A stretch of DNA of 46,650 nt from Lamprocystis purpurea DSM 4197 (GTDB lineage: Bacteria > Pseudomonadota > Gammaproteobacteria > Chromatiales > Chromatiaceae). The stretch spans positions 1-46,650 of the forward strand of contig NZ_KB902528.1 of NCBI RefSeq assembly GCF_000379525.1. Reading direction: 5' to 3'. The notes under the pieces are model-generated. The model searched no databases. It saw only the letters and a program-made list of their open reading frames with translations, and was not told the DNA's origin. This document shows positions 1 through 9,149 of the stretch, in pieces; the stretch's first letter is position 1; every line of letters starts with the position of its first letter. A program made the translations under genes and the position numbers.

Positions 1-174
1 AGTAGCGACCGTGTGGACAAGCCGGGGACAACGCGCCGTGGGCGCGTTGCCCCCACCTTGCCCACACTCATTCACCCTTTGCCCACACTGCGCCGCACGG
101 CCGCCGGAGCTGGCTGAGAACGCCTGCGGCGCAACAGCAACAGATCTTTTCTTAATCGCTGCGCGGATGCCGTC

Positions 175-923
175 TTAACGACCGCTCCGCGGTGGCTGGG
201 GCAGCGCCAAACCGCTGCGATGAACGTCGGCACGACAACTTAAATTCGGGGGAAAACTGTCCTGGACATGGGGTCCACTATATAGCTCGCCCAGGCTGCG
301 TTCGGCCTCCAGCATCATGACTATTTCGTTGAGGTTGATCAGTGCGATTACTTTCTTATCCAGCGCTTCTCGACATTGCGCAATCGCTGTATCGGCGTAG
401 CCGTTTGCTGCGATGAAAAGCGCCCGAGCGCCATCTCTACCAAAAAGTCTTACCAAGTGTGGGCCAAGTTTCTCAACCCCAACGGGATCTTTGACCCATT
501 TCATTTCGACAAGATAGATATGGCCTTTGAATTCTATGACACCGTCGATTTGCTCCATGACCCCGGCTCCTTCCGGGTCTTTCCTGCGAAGGTCTTCACG
601 AATCAGAAAGCCGTAAGCTCGAAACAAATCATTCAGCACGGCCTCTAGCTGCTTCCCTCTCTTCTGTGGCTCGTCTTCCATCGCAAACAGTGCGTATAAC
701 TATCGTTGACGACGCGTTGGACTTCGGCAACAAGCCCCTTGGCTTTAAGTTGATCGTCGGCCCAGCAGGTAGAGAAATCATCGAACTCAGTAACGACAAA
801 GACGTGGAATCGTGTCCACAAGAAGCGAGAAAAGTTCCGGAGGATAGTGGTAGCTGTTGTCCATGAAGGCCGGGGATTTACCGTGTTAAGTTCTGACGAC
901 GCGCTAACATGTTCTAGATTCAA
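175..923 (-). pseudogene. Mrr-like restriction endonuclease, frameshifted
   Basis: Two overlapping minus-strand frames read as one broken gene. The downstream frame (681 to 175, 168 residues) carries a PD-(D/E)XK-type core: QIDGVIEFKGHIYLVEMKW, with the Asp and the E-x-K spaced as in Mrr-like nucleases. Just before its ATG the same frame reads LFA, giving LFAMEDEPQKRGKQLEAVL, which resembles the continuous start of this domain in related proteins. The upstream frame (923 to about 692) ends in ...VAEVQRVVNDSYT and then runs out of frame. One missing base near 691-692 would join them as NDSYT-(A)-LFAMEDEP. The C-terminal tail after LGELY also looks unlike the family and may be replaced. The DNA-cleavage role is inferred from the motif only. 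The start at 923 is uncertain. Alternative: two separate small genes, judged less likely. Confidence 0.6.
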
Positions 924-1172
924 TTGGTACGCTTCTCGCGGCCACGCCGTTGTGGCGATTGCGATTTTCGCTTAGGAGAGTACCCTCGTAAGCGCCACCG
1001 AACAAGCCCGTTTCCCTCTGGTTCCGCGGCTCCGCCTCGGTACGAGTGAAGGTTGACGTGTCAGTTAGCGTTGCGAGCGGTTTAGTCGCTGGTCCTCGGG
1101 ACGCTCTTTGGGCCGTCGGCCCCGGTCCCGTTGGACGTTGTGGTGTTCGGTGCGGCAGCTGCGCGTTCTTGC

Positions 1173-2060
1173 TCAGGGTTGCAGACCAAGGTACTGCCAA
1201 ATCACCGCGGCCCCGGCCAGCGCGGTGATCTCGGCCTGGTCGTAGGCGGGGGCGACCTCGACCAAATCCATGCCCCGAAAGTCGATCCCCTCCAACCGCT
1301 TGAGGATCGCCATGACCTGCCAGGTGAACAGTCCTCCGACCTCGGGGGTGCCGGTGCCGGGCGCCTGGCCGGGGTCGATGGCATCGATGTCGAACGAGAG
1401 ATAGGCCGGGCCGGACCCCAGCACCGCGTGCACCAGATCGGCGACGGCCCGCGGTCCGGTCTCGTGGACTTCCTCGGCCGTGACGATGCGCACGCCCTGG
1501 GCCAGGGTCCAGTCGTAAACGGCGCGCTCGCAGGGCGAGCGGATGCCGATCTGGATCATCCGCCGCGGATCGACTAGGCCCTCGACGATCGCCCGGTAGA
1601 ACACCGAGCCGTGGCCGAGCGGCTGACCGAAGCTGTCGGGCCAGGTATCCACATGGGCGTCGAAGTGCACCAGGCCGATTGGCCCCAGCGGCCCGCACCG
1701 CCGCGCCAGCGCCCGCAACAGCGCCAGAGTGATACTGTGGTCGCCGCCGATGGTGACCAGGTGGGCATAGGCCGCCGCTTGGTCGGCGATCAGGGACAGT
1801 GAGCCCGGGAGGTCGCCGAGGGCAATCGCAAAGTCGCCGACATCGGCCAGCCCCAGCGTCCGCGGATCCCGCCAGTTCGCCGGGTTGTCGCCGTCCACCA
1901 GCATGCGGCTGGCACGGCGCACCGCCGGCGGCCCCTCGCGTGCCCCGGCGCGGTTCGTGGTGCCCAGATCCAGCGGCACGCCGGCCACGCAGATACGCGC
2001 CGCCGCAGGATCCAGAGTGCTGCCGAGAAAGGTGGGCGGGATGGCAAAGGTGGGTGTCAT
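1173..2060 (-). CDS. speB: Agmatinase (ureohydrolase family)
   Basis: Hydrolyses agmatine to putrescine and urea with a two-manganese centre. The 295-residue product has all three ureohydrolase signatures: GGDHS at 105-109, HFDAHVD at 132-138 with GHGS at 149-152, and SFDIDAIDP at 222-230. EVAPAYD near 278-284 matches the agmatinase-type C-terminal signature. Length is normal for the family. No strong ribosome binding site is seen before the ATG. A gene for pyruvoyl-dependent arginine decarboxylase starts 111 bp away on the other strand, so the pair would turn arginine into putrescine. A guanidinobutyrase or another ureohydrolase of the same fold cannot be excluded from sequence alone, but the neighbour argues for agmatine. 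Confidence 0.9.
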   Translation of the reverse strand: MTPTFAIPPTFLGSTLDPAAARICVAGVPLDLGTTNRAGAREGPPAVRRASRMLVDGDNPANWRDPRTLGLADVGDFAIALGDLPGSLSLIADQAAAYAHLVTIGGDHSITLALLRALARRCGPLGPIGLVHFDAHVDTWPDSFGQPLGHGSVFYRAIVEGLVDPRRMIQIGIRSPCERAVYDWTLAQGVRIVTAEEVHETGPRAVADLVHAVLGSGPAYLSFDIDAIDPGQAPGTGTPEVGGLFTWQVMAILKRLEGIDFRGMDLVEVAPAYDQAEITALAGAAVIWQYLGLQP

Positions 2061-2171
2061 GATTCGGAAAACGCCGGTCGCTAAAATCGCCTGGACCGCA
2101 TCATAAGATACCGGCCCGCAAATCGCCCGGCGTTAGACTCAGCTCGCCGTGACTGCCAAGAGGAATCGATC

Positions 2172-2723
2172 GTGTTTCCAACACCCGTGCGCGTGTTCTT
2201 GACCAAGGGCATCGGCGTTCACCGCCACGCCCTGACCGCCTTCGAGCTGGCGTTGCGCGATGCCGACATCGAGCAGCAGAACCTGGTCTATGTCTCGTCA
2301 ATCGTCCCGCCCCACTGCGCCCTGATCCCCCGCGAGGTCGGCGTCGAGGCTCTCAAGCCCGGCGACATCACCTTCTGTGTGATGGCCCGGATCGAGACCA
2401 ACGAGCCCGGCCGCCGCATCCATGCCAGCATCGGACTCGCCCGACCCGCCGACCCCGATGGCTATGGCTACATCTCCGAACACCACGGATTCGGCCAAAC
2501 AGCCGTGCAGAGCGGGGACCATGCCGAAGACCTGGCCGCCAGCATGCTCGCCAGCACGCTCGGGCTGGATCTGGACCCGGAGGTCGCCTGGAACGAGCGT
2601 CGCAGCATCTACGAGCACAGCAACCTGGTGATCGAGAGTCTGTCGATGACCGCGGCGACTGAAGGCGACCCCCATGGGCGCTGGACCTGCGCGGTCAGTG
2701 CGGCCGTGTTTCTGTTCTCCTGA
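2172..2723 (+). CDS. pdaD: Pyruvoyl-dependent arginine decarboxylase
   Basis: Decarboxylates arginine to agmatine using a pyruvoyl group made by self-cleavage of the chain. The 183-residue product has the cleavage context LVYVSSIVPP with the Ser-Ser pair at 42-43. In this family the second Ser becomes the pyruvoyl group and the chain splits into beta and alpha subunits. The C-terminal segment (WNERRSIYEHSN and following) matches the alpha chain. The start is a GTG, supported by AAGAGGAA about 7 bases upstream; a second in-frame GTG lies 15 bases further on. The gene is divergent from agmatinase, so the 111-bp gap at 2061-2171 must hold both promoters, though no clear operator was recognised there. 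Confidence 0.88.
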   Translation: MFPTPVRVFLTKGIGVHRHALTAFELALRDADIEQQNLVYVSSIVPPHCALIPREVGVEALKPGDITFCVMARIETNEPGRRIHASIGLARPADPDGYGYISEHHGFGQTAVQSGDHAEDLAASMLASTLGLDLDPEVAWNERRSIYEHSNLVIESLSMTAATEGDPHGRWTCAVSAAVFLFS

Positions 2724-2738
2724 GGCCGCACGCGCACC

Positions 2739-2872
2739 GGCCGCGATCATCGTTTCGGCCGGGCGCGTCGGTCCGCACAGCGGACCCTACGGAAACACCG
2801 TGACCCGCAGGGTCCGCTGCGCGGACCGACAACCGTGCCGATCGCACGGTGGCCAGGTTTATAACCAAGGCC
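2739..2872. repeat. TIR-bounded palindromic element, copy A
   Basis: A 134-bp intergenic element. Its ends (2739-2760 and 2851-2872) are inverted copies of a 22-bp sequence of the type GGCCnnGATCATCGTTtCGG. The core is a large hairpin: left arm 2770-2790 and right arm 2807-2827, each itself the palindrome GGTCCGC-ACA-GCGGACC plus flank, with two mismatches between arms. It sits between the convergent ends of the arginine decarboxylase and mgtE genes, where the hairpin could stop transcription from both sides. Copies B, C and D share the same ends. Confidence 0.7.
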
Positions 2873-2879
2873 ATCTCGA

Positions 2880-4304
2880 CTACAGATAGATCAAGCTCAC
2901 CATCAGAAAAAACACCGCCACCGCCATGATATCGTTGCCGGTGGTGATGAAGACCCCGGTGGCCATCGCCGGGTCGATCCCCAGCCGGTCGAGCACCAGC
3001 GGGATGGTCGCCCCCACTGCCACGGCCAGTGTAATGACGGTGGTCAGTGCCAGACCGGCCGTGAGGGCCAGCCGCACCGGGTTGCCGACTTCCACCCACT
3101 GGGCCATGAACAGCACCAGGGCCATCAGCACGCCGGCGGCAATGGCCCCGTTGGCGAGGGCCGCGAGTAGTTCTTTGCCCAGCCGCCAGCCGAGATCGTC
3201 GAAGGTGACGGTGCCGGTCGAGAGACCCTGTACCGCCACGGTGGAGGCCTGGATGCCGGCATTGCCGGCGCTCGACATGACGATCGGAATGAAGGTGGCG
3301 AGGATGGCCGCCCGCGCCAACTGGTCCTCGAAGGCGCCGACCACGGCCGCCGACAGGGTGGCCCCGGCGAGCCCCAGCAGCAGCCAGGGCACCCGCCCGC
3401 GGACGATCCGCCCGATCGACTCGTCCGGGCGGGCGTCGCGCGGTAGACCGCTCATCCGCTTCATGTCCTCGGCGGCCTCGTCGCGGATCACCTGTTCCAG
3501 GCGCTGCGGTGTGATCCGGCCGATGAGCCGCCCGACGCGGTCCACCACCGGGACCACCGACAGTTCGTAGCGCTCGGCGATCCGCGCTACCTCTTCCTGA
3601 TCCGTATCCGGCCCGACGGCGATGAAGTCGGTGTGCATCATGTCGCCCACGCGCTCGGTGTCGGGCTGCAACAGGAGGTCGCGCAGCCGCAGATAGCCGA
3701 GCGGCCGCCGCTCGGCGTCGACCACATACACGGCATAGAGCCGCCCGATGGTGTGGGCGTGGGCACGGATCTCCTCGATGGTCTGGCCCACCGTCCAATC
3801 CGGCGGCACGACCACGAACTTGGGGCTCATGATGCTGGCGGCCGACTCGGCCTCGAAGGATGCCAGTTCAGTGATGGTCGTGTGCCCCTGGAGTAGGGGC
3901 AGCACCCGCTTGCGCAGTGCTTTGGGCAATTGCGCCAGGGCGGCGGCCGCCTCTTCCGGTTCCAGCGCGTCGATCACGTGTACCAGTCGTTCAACGGTGG
4001 CATCGGCGAGCAGCACATCGCGAAAGGTGTCGTCCAACTCGGCGATCACGCGCGCCTGCTCGGGGTCGAGCCAACGGAACAGCACCCGTGCGCGCTTGAG
4101 CGGCAGGTGCACGAAGAGTTCCACCACATGGGTCGGCGGCCAGGCCTGCAAGGCCGGCATCAGGGTCGTGCGTGCCCCGGCCTTGATGAGCTGCGCCGCC
4201 GCGTCGACGACCACCCGGTTGGCGGCACTGAGTTCACCCAGGTGCGAGCGGGTCCAGACCAGGGGCGGCGTCTGCGCGGGTGGGGTGGTGGGGGTTAAAG
4301 GCAT
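2880..4304 (-). CDS. mgtE: Magnesium transporter MgtE
   Basis: Inner-membrane Mg2+ channel/transporter gated by its cytoplasmic domains. From the chosen start it is 474 residues: a helical MgtE N domain (about 30-150), two CBS domains (about 158-270) and a five-helix membrane domain (about 300-474). The membrane part contains GNAGIQAST near 346 and TTGNDIMA near the end, in the region of the pore Asp. The ATG at 4304 is chosen because AGGAG lies 8 bases upstream and the product then begins MPLTPTTPP. The open frame extends 29 codons further up, but that extension has no family likeness. The gene stands alone and converges with the arginine decarboxylase gene. No Mg2+ riboswitch could be recognised upstream. 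Confidence 0.9.
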   Translation of the reverse strand: MPLTPTTPPAQTPPLVWTRSHLGELSAANRVVVDAAAQLIKAGARTTLMPALQAWPPTHVVELFVHLPLKRARVLFRWLDPEQARVIAELDDTFRDVLLADATVERLVHVIDALEPEEAAAALAQLPKALRKRVLPLLQGHTTITELASFEAESAASIMSPKFVVVPPDWTVGQTIEEIRAHAHTIGRLYAVYVVDAERRPLGYLRLRDLLLQPDTERVGDMMHTDFIAVGPDTDQEEVARIAERYELSVVPVVDRVGRLIGRITPQRLEQVIRDEAAEDMKRMSGLPRDARPDESIGRIVRGRVPWLLLGLAGATLSAAVVGAFEDQLARAAILATFIPIVMSSAGNAGIQASTVAVQGLSTGTVTFDDLGWRLGKELLAALANGAIAAGVLMALVLFMAQWVEVGNPVRLALTAGLALTTVITLAVAVGATIPLVLDRLGIDPAMATGVFITTGNDIMAVAVFFLMVSLIYL

Positions 4305-4807
4305 GTGGCGGCTCCTGAAGTTGGCGACCAGGTTCAGGCAACTGCGCTCCGGGTCGACGCGGGTCCGCTGGCGCAGGGCTGACGGTTGCACGGGGAGAGC
4401 TTACCAGCGGGCGGTGACTGGGGGATGAACAAAGCGACGCCTCCGGCCAGGAGCATCCCGCCCCGACGCCAGGCAGCCGTTTCGCTCGTTTTCGCCCACT
4501 TTCCGCGTCGCGCCGACAGTCACATCGCCCTGCTCTGCTTCTGTCGGCGCTCCTTGCAGGCAGACGAAAATCCTTCGCGATCTGGTATCGAATTTTCCGG
4601 CAATCGCCTAAAGTGATTACCGGGCAGGGATATAGTACTGCAGCGTTAATGAACCGAAAATGGTCCTGTGCTGCTGCGGCAGTTCCTCGTTCCGGCCGAT
4701 ACACGGGAGTCGCGCACTGGTCGAGGCTTTAGGCCACGCAGATGCGATGTCGACCGGCGAACGGCCATGGAAGGAACATCAGTCACCCAGGACGAAGCAT
4801 GTCCCCC
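4305..4807. other. Non-coding gap between mgtE and menE
   Basis: About 500 bases without a supported gene, holding the divergent control regions of mgtE and menE. A fragment GGTCGAGGCTTTAGGCC near 4721-4737 resembles the arms of hairpins at 8987-9081 and 9827-9886. An open frame runs through this stretch into menE, but its translation has no recognisable family and crosses the REP element, so it is not counted as coding. Confidence 0.5.
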
Positions 4808-4900
4808 GTGGGAGCGGCGTCCCGCCGCGATGCGGTGCCGGGGTGACCTACAAGGCTGCGGTTCCGCGCCCGGCCCGTCGCGGCGGGACGCCGCTCCCAC
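4808..4900. repeat. REP-like inverted repeat, copy 1
   Basis: Two perfect 23-bp inverted arms: 4808-4830, beginning GTGGGAGCGGCGTCCCGCCG, and 4878-4900, its exact complement. They flank a 47-bp spacer. Related copies lie at 11720-11812 (both arms, right arm diverged) and 14946-14968 (one arm). The element sits 20 bp upstream of the chosen menE start, so it would lie in the menE leader RNA or promoter. Confidence 0.8.
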
Positions 4901-4920
4901 AGGGTTGCATCAAGGCCCCG

Positions 4921-6429
4921 ATGACCAAGTCTCAAATGAATGATTCACCGACCTGCTCGACCGGGATGCGGGAGTTGGTTCCTGCCGTTTCGCTTGCCGC
5001 TGGAGCGGTCTTCGCCGGGGCGCCCTGGCACCGGGGTCCGGAGCCTGCGCTGATCACCGGGTCGGAGGCGGGGCAATCCGTCTGGAGCTATGCAGAGCTG
5101 GCCGGGCGGTCCGCGGCCCTGGCGGCGCGGCTCAGGGCGGAGGGTGTGCAGCCGGGCCAGTTGGTGGCGGTGCCGGAGCGGCCGGGGACGCACCTGATCT
5201 TGATGCTGCACGCGTTGGCGCAGAGTGACGCGGCGCTGTTGCCGATCCGCGCCGCGGCGGATGACCCGGCCGGCGACGCGCTGTTGGCGGGGACCGGTGC
5301 CGAGTGGGTCTGGCGGGCCGCCGGAACCGATGGCTTGAACGGCGGTCGGCTGGTTCGCTTGGCGTTGCCGCCCGCGCGGGTGACGCCGGGTGCGGTACCA
5401 GGGTCCGCGAACTGGTCCTCACCGCTGGCCTTGGTGGTGGAGACCAGCGGCAGCAGCGGCGCCCCGCGGGCGGCGATGCTGACTCAGGGCAATGTGCTGG
5501 CGGCGGCGGCGCTGAGTCATCGGCATCTGGATCTGCGCGCCGGTGATCGCTGGCTGTGCTGTCTGCCGCTGCGCCATATCGGCGGGCTCTCGATCCTCTA
5601 TCGCTGTGCCCTGGCCGGGGCCGCGGTGGTGCTCCATGACGGGTTCGACGCGGGCGCGGTGGCCGCCGCTATCGCGTCGCAGGCCGTGACGCACCTGTCG
5701 CTGGTGCCGCCGATGCTGGCGCGCCTGCTTGCCCTGGGGCACCCGCCGCCTGTGACGTTGCGGGTGGTATTGGTGGGCGGGCAGTCGCTCAGTCCGCCGC
5801 TGGCGCGGCAGGCCATCGCGGCCGGCTGGCCGTTGCACGTGACGTACGGGATGACCGAGACCGCGGCGCAGATCGCGACCTCGGCGCGTCTGGTGCAGGC
5901 TCCCGCGTCCGGAGTCATCGGCCAACCGCTGGCCGGTGTGGATCTGGACTGCCCGGCCTGTGCGGACGGTACCGGGCGGCTGCGGGTGCGCGGGCCGGTG
6001 GTGATGGCGGGTTACGCCAATCCGCAGCGAATGCCCGGCGTGGGGCTGGCGGACGGCTGGTTCACCACGTCGGATCTCGCCTGCCGGGGGCCGGACGGCG
6101 CGCTGCAGATCCTGGGTCGGGCCGATGAGGTGCTGGTGACCGGCGGGGTCAATGTCCATCCGGGGCGGGTGGAGTCGATGCTGGCCGAGGCGCCTGGAGT
6201 GAGCGAGGCGGCGGTCGTCGGTGTCGCGGACCCGGTGTGGGGCCAGCGGCTGGTCGCGCTCTATCGTGGCGAGGCGACGCCGGCGGCACTCGACGCCTGG
6301 TGTCGGGTCAGGCTGCCGGGAGCGGAGCGTCCGCGGCTCTTCCTGCCGCTGCCCGAGTTGCCCGTGCTCGCATCAGGCAAACTGGATCGGTGCGGGCTGC
6401 GCACGCTGGCTCAGGCGGCGGCCGGGTGA
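4921..6429 (+). CDS. menE: o-Succinylbenzoate--CoA ligase
   Basis: Activates o-succinylbenzoate to its CoA thioester in menaquinone synthesis. It is an adenylate-forming enzyme of 502 residues from the ATG at 4921, the first ATG after the REP element; starts at 4936 and 4966 are also possible. Visible motifs are the phosphate loop TSGSSGAPR near 176-184, YGMTE near 308, TSDL in the hinge-side core, GRADEVLVTGG near 399, and the C-terminal catalytic lysine in SGKLDR near 486. Family members usually have PKG after the phosphate loop; here it is PRA, a mild deviation. No other men genes are nearby, so the substrate is inferred from overall resemblance. Another short acyl-CoA ligase remains possible. 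Confidence 0.75.
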   Translation: MTKSQMNDSPTCSTGMRELVPAVSLAAGAVFAGAPWHRGPEPALITGSEAGQSVWSYAELAGRSAALAARLRAEGVQPGQLVAVPERPGTHLILMLHALAQSDAALLPIRAAADDPAGDALLAGTGAEWVWRAAGTDGLNGGRLVRLALPPARVTPGAVPGSANWSSPLALVVETSGSSGAPRAAMLTQGNVLAAAALSHRHLDLRAGDRWLCCLPLRHIGGLSILYRCALAGAAVVLHDGFDAGAVAAAIASQAVTHLSLVPPMLARLLALGHPPPVTLRVVLVGGQSLSPPLARQAIAAGWPLHVTYGMTETAAQIATSARLVQAPASGVIGQPLAGVDLDCPACADGTGRLRVRGPVVMAGYANPQRMPGVGLADGWFTTSDLACRGPDGALQILGRADEVLVTGGVNVHPGRVESMLAEAPGVSEAAVVGVADPVWGQRLVALYRGEATPAALDAWCRVRLPGAERPRLFLPLPELPVLASGKLDRCGLRTLAQAAAG

Positions 6430-6537
6430 GGGCGGAGCTGTTGCATCGTGCGACCCCTGGTTGATGCGGCGCGCGACCGACGCGCGGGGTCCCTGGCACC
6501 GAGTGGCGCGCCTTGTTCACCAGCGGAAAGCGCGGCG

Positions 6538-6672
6538 GGCCTTGATCATCGTTCCGGCCGGCCGCGGACGGTCCGCACAGCGGACCCTACGGTAACACCG
6601 TGACCTGTAGGGTCCGCTGTGCGGACCGACGACCGTGCAGATCGGTCGGTGGTTGGGTTTATGACCAAGGCC
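6538..6672. repeat. TIR-bounded palindromic element, copy B
   Basis: A 135-bp element close in sequence to copy A. The left end 6538-6559 reads GGCCTTGATCATCGTTCCGG and on; the right end 6651-6672 is its imperfect inverted copy. The core is a perfect 21-bp inverted repeat, 6570-6590 against 6607-6627, with a 16-base loop. Like copy A it lies between two convergent genes, here menE and eutC, so it may act as a two-way terminator. Confidence 0.75.
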
Positions 6673-6718
6673 GCGTAGCGCATCCACCATCAGCCCGAGC
6701 GCCGGCTGTCGGCCGTGG

Positions 6719-7513
6719 TCAGTCCGCGGTCAGCGGCAGCCGGGTCCCGGCTTCGTCTTTGAGCAAGACTCCCGACAGCTTGCGCCGCCTGGCTTCGTCC
6801 AAGAGATAAGCGAGTTTGTGGGCGGCGGCCTCATGGCTCAGTCCCGCGGCACGGATGTTGGAGATACAGTTGCGCTGCGCGTCGGTGACGCCGATGCGGG
6901 GCCCGTAGGTCAGGTAGGCGCCCAGGCTGTCCGGGGAGCTCAAGCCCGGCCGCTCGCCGATCAGAATCACGACGATGGCGGCGCCCAAGACCTGGCCGAT
7001 CTCGTCGCCGATGGCGACCCGCGCCTGCGCGACCAGCGAGACCGGGCCGAGGTGCCAGCCGGCGGCGATCAGCCGGGGGGCGATCTGGTCCAGGAAAGCG
7101 ACGGCGTTCTCGTGGATGGCGCGGGCGGAGAGCCCGTCGCCGATCACGAAGGCCAGCTCCGGTGGGGCGGCGGCGTGGGCTGCCAGTGCGGCCAGGGTCT
7201 CCCGCGAGGGTTCAGCGAGTCGGCGCCCCAGGTCGGGTCGTTGCAGATAAGTCGCGCGGTCCGGTGCCGCGCTGTGCAGGCGCACTGTTTGGTAGCCGCG
7301 GGTCTGCAGGTCGGACGCGACGCCCGCCTGGTCCAGCGGCAACTGCACCGCGTCGCGCGCTTGGGCATGGGCGAGCTGAAAGGCCAAGTGCGGCGCGGTG
7401 GGCAGACTGCCGCCGGCCCGGCCCAGGGCGATGCGGGCAGCGGTGAAGCGGCGCAGGGTCTCCCAGGGGTTGGCGACGACGACCGGCTGCTGCGGCACAA
7501 GCGGATTGGTCAT
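6719..7513 (-). CDS. eutC: Ethanolamine ammonia-lyase small subunit
   Basis: Small subunit of the adenosylcobalamin-dependent enzyme that splits ethanolamine to acetaldehyde and ammonia. The product has 264 residues, somewhat shorter than the enterobacterial protein. Family-type segments include the early [15 protein letters not shown], the central [16 protein letters not shown] and [19 protein letters not shown], and the late [19 protein letters not shown]. It follows eutB by 21 bp in the same direction, with GGAG about 11 bases before the ATG, so the two subunits should be made together. No microcompartment shell, reactivase (eutA) or aldehyde dehydrogenase gene is present in the window. 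Confidence 0.93.
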   Translation of the reverse strand: MTNPLVPQQPVVVANPWETLRRFTAARIALGRAGGSLPTAPHLAFQLAHAQARDAVQLPLDQAGVASDLQTRGYQTVRLHSAAPDRATYLQRPDLGRRLAEPSRETLAALAAHAAAPPELAFVIGDGLSARAIHENAVAFLDQIAPRLIAAGWHLGPVSLVAQARVAIGDEIGQVLGAAIVVILIGERPGLSSPDSLGAYLTYGPRIGVTDAQRNCISNIRAAGLSHEAAAHKLAYLLDEARRRKLSGVLLKDEAGTRLPLTAD

Positions 7514-7534
7514 GGTGTGCGCTCCGGGGCAATC

Positions 7535-8926
7535 TCAGGTGAGTTGGGCCAGGGTCCGCACGAAGGGCTCCGGCAGCGCGCTGGTGACCGCCGCCCGGTT
7601 GTTCCCGTCGAAGATCCCCAGTTGGTGCAGCCAGGCTTCGAACTCCGGGGCGGGCCGCAGCCCCAGCACCTGGCGGATATAGAGCGCGTCGTGGAAGGAG
7701 GTGGTCTGATAGTTGAGCATGATGTCGTCCGACCCGGGGATGCCCATGATGTAGTTGCAGCCGGCCGCCCCCAGCAGGGTCAGCAGTACGTCCATGTCGT
7801 CCTGATCCGCCTCGGCGTGGTTGGTGTAGCAGACATCGCAGCCCATGGGGAGGCCGAGCAGTTTGCCGCAGCAGTGGTCTTCCAGTCCGGCGCGGATGAT
7901 CTGCTTGCCGTTGTACAGATACTCGGGGCCGATGAAGCCGACCACGGTGTTGACCAGCAGGGGTTTGAAGTGGCGGGCGACGGCGTAGGCGCGCGCCTCC
8001 AGCGTCTGCTGGTCCACACCGTAGTGGGCGTTGGCGGAGAGTGCGCTGCCCTGGCCGGTCTCGAAATACATGACATTGTCGCCCAGGGTGGCTCGCTTAA
8101 GTGACAGGGCGGCGTCCCGCGCCTCGCCCAGCAGGTCGAGCGTCACCCCGAAACCGGCATTGGCCGCCTGGGTGCCGGCAATGGACTGGAAGACCAGGTC
8201 GATCGGCGCCCCCTGGGTGATGGCCTCGAGCTGGGTCGTGACATGGGCGAGCACGCAGGACTGGGTGGGGATGCGGTAGCTCTGAATGATGTCATCGAGC
8301 ATCCGCAGCAGGGTGATCACCGCGGCGGTGCTGTCGCTCGCCGGGTTGATGCCGATCACCGCGTCGCCGCTGCCGTAGAGCAGGCCGTCGAGGATGCTCG
8401 CGGCGACTCCGGTGGGATCGTCGGTGGGATGATTGGGCTGGAGTCGGGTCGCCATGCGCCCGGCCAGGCCGATGGTGTTCCGAAACGCGGTGACCACCCG
8501 ACACTTGTGCCCGACCAGGATCAGATCTTGAATGCGCATGAGCTTGGAGACCGCCGCCGCCATCTCCGGCGTCAGGCCCGGCGCCAGGGCGGCGAGGGCG
8601 GCCGCGTCGGCCGTGTCGCCCAGCAGCCAGTTACGGAAGTCCCCGACCGTCAGATGCGCCACCGGGGCCAGGGCCGCCGGCTGATGGGTGTCGATGATCA
8701 GCCGCGTGACGTCGTCGGACGCGTAGGGCACCACCGTTTCGTTGAGGAAGGTCGTCAGCGGCAACTCGGCGAGCGCCATCTGGGCGGCGACCCGTTCGGC
8801 GGCATCCACGGCCGCGATCCCCGCGAGCTGGTCCCCGGAGCGTGCCGGGGACGCCTTGGCCAACAGGTCAGTCAGACCGTTGAAGCGGTAGCTGGTCGTG
8901 CCGATGGTGTGGCGGTAGACGGGCAT
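7535..8926 (-). CDS. eutB: Ethanolamine ammonia-lyase large subunit
   Basis: Catalytic large subunit that binds ethanolamine in a TIM barrel and works with adenosylcobalamin held at the EutB/EutC interface. The 463-residue product is full length and begins with the family-type MPVYRHTIGTTSYRFNGL. Recognisable segments are DAVIGINPASDS, MYFETGQGSALSANAH, EPEYLYNG-like GPEYLYNGKQI, and GLPMGCDVCYTNHAEADQ near the C-terminus. GGAG lies about 6 bases before the ATG. The gene forms an operon with eutC. The permease gene eat lies 1.1 kb upstream in the same direction, separated by repeat copy C and a DUF29 gene. Confidence 0.95.
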   Translation of the reverse strand: MPVYRHTIGTTSYRFNGLTDLLAKASPARSGDQLAGIAAVDAAERVAAQMALAELPLTTFLNETVVPYASDDVTRLIIDTHQPAALAPVAHLTVGDFRNWLLGDTADAAALAALAPGLTPEMAAAVSKLMRIQDLILVGHKCRVVTAFRNTIGLAGRMATRLQPNHPTDDPTGVAASILDGLLYGSGDAVIGINPASDSTAAVITLLRMLDDIIQSYRIPTQSCVLAHVTTQLEAITQGAPIDLVFQSIAGTQAANAGFGVTLDLLGEARDAALSLKRATLGDNVMYFETGQGSALSANAHYGVDQQTLEARAYAVARHFKPLLVNTVVGFIGPEYLYNGKQIIRAGLEDHCCGKLLGLPMGCDVCYTNHAEADQDDMDVLLTLLGAAGCNYIMGIPGSDDIMLNYQTTSFHDALYIRQVLGLRPAPEFEAWLHQLGIFDGNNRAAVTSALPEPFVRTLAQLT

Positions 8927-8963
8927 GGGGGCTCCGGATGAACCAGGTGGGTTATCTTTTGGC

Positions 8964-9121
8964 GGCTTTGGTTATTGTTCCGGCCACTGGAGGTCGAGGC
9001 TTTAGCCGGTCCGGCGTGCAGACGCCACTGATTTTCTTTAAGATCTCGGGACTCGCCACCGGGTAAAGCCTCGACCTCCAGTTGCGGACAGGCCGTCGTT
9101 GTCCGGAACGATGTCAAGGCC
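8964..9121. repeat. TIR-bounded palindromic element, copy C
   Basis: A 158-bp element with the same terminal inverted sequence as copies A, B and D (8964-8985 and 9100-9121), but a different core. The core is a perfect 18-bp inverted repeat, CTGGAGGTCGAGGCTTTA at 8987-9004 against 9064-9081. It lies directly upstream of eutB. It contains GCCACTGG on the plus strand, but eutB is on the minus strand, so this is not read as a cobalamin-riboswitch box. Confidence 0.75.
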
Positions 9122-9149
9122 GCTTCGTACCACTTCGATCATCGCCCGA

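Noticed and set aside
904-1698. A 264-codon minus-strand frame overlapping agmatinase
   Set aside because: Most of it is a frame shadow of the agmatinase gene, and the rest has no recognisable features.
4660-4920. N-terminal extension of MenE
   Set aside because: It crosses a perfect REP palindrome and has no likeness to acyl-CoA ligases; the ATG at 4921 gives a normal family length.
8964-9121. GCCACTGG as a cobalamin riboswitch box before the B12-dependent lyase
   Set aside because: The sequence is on the plus strand while eutB is on the minus strand, and it is part of repeat copy C.
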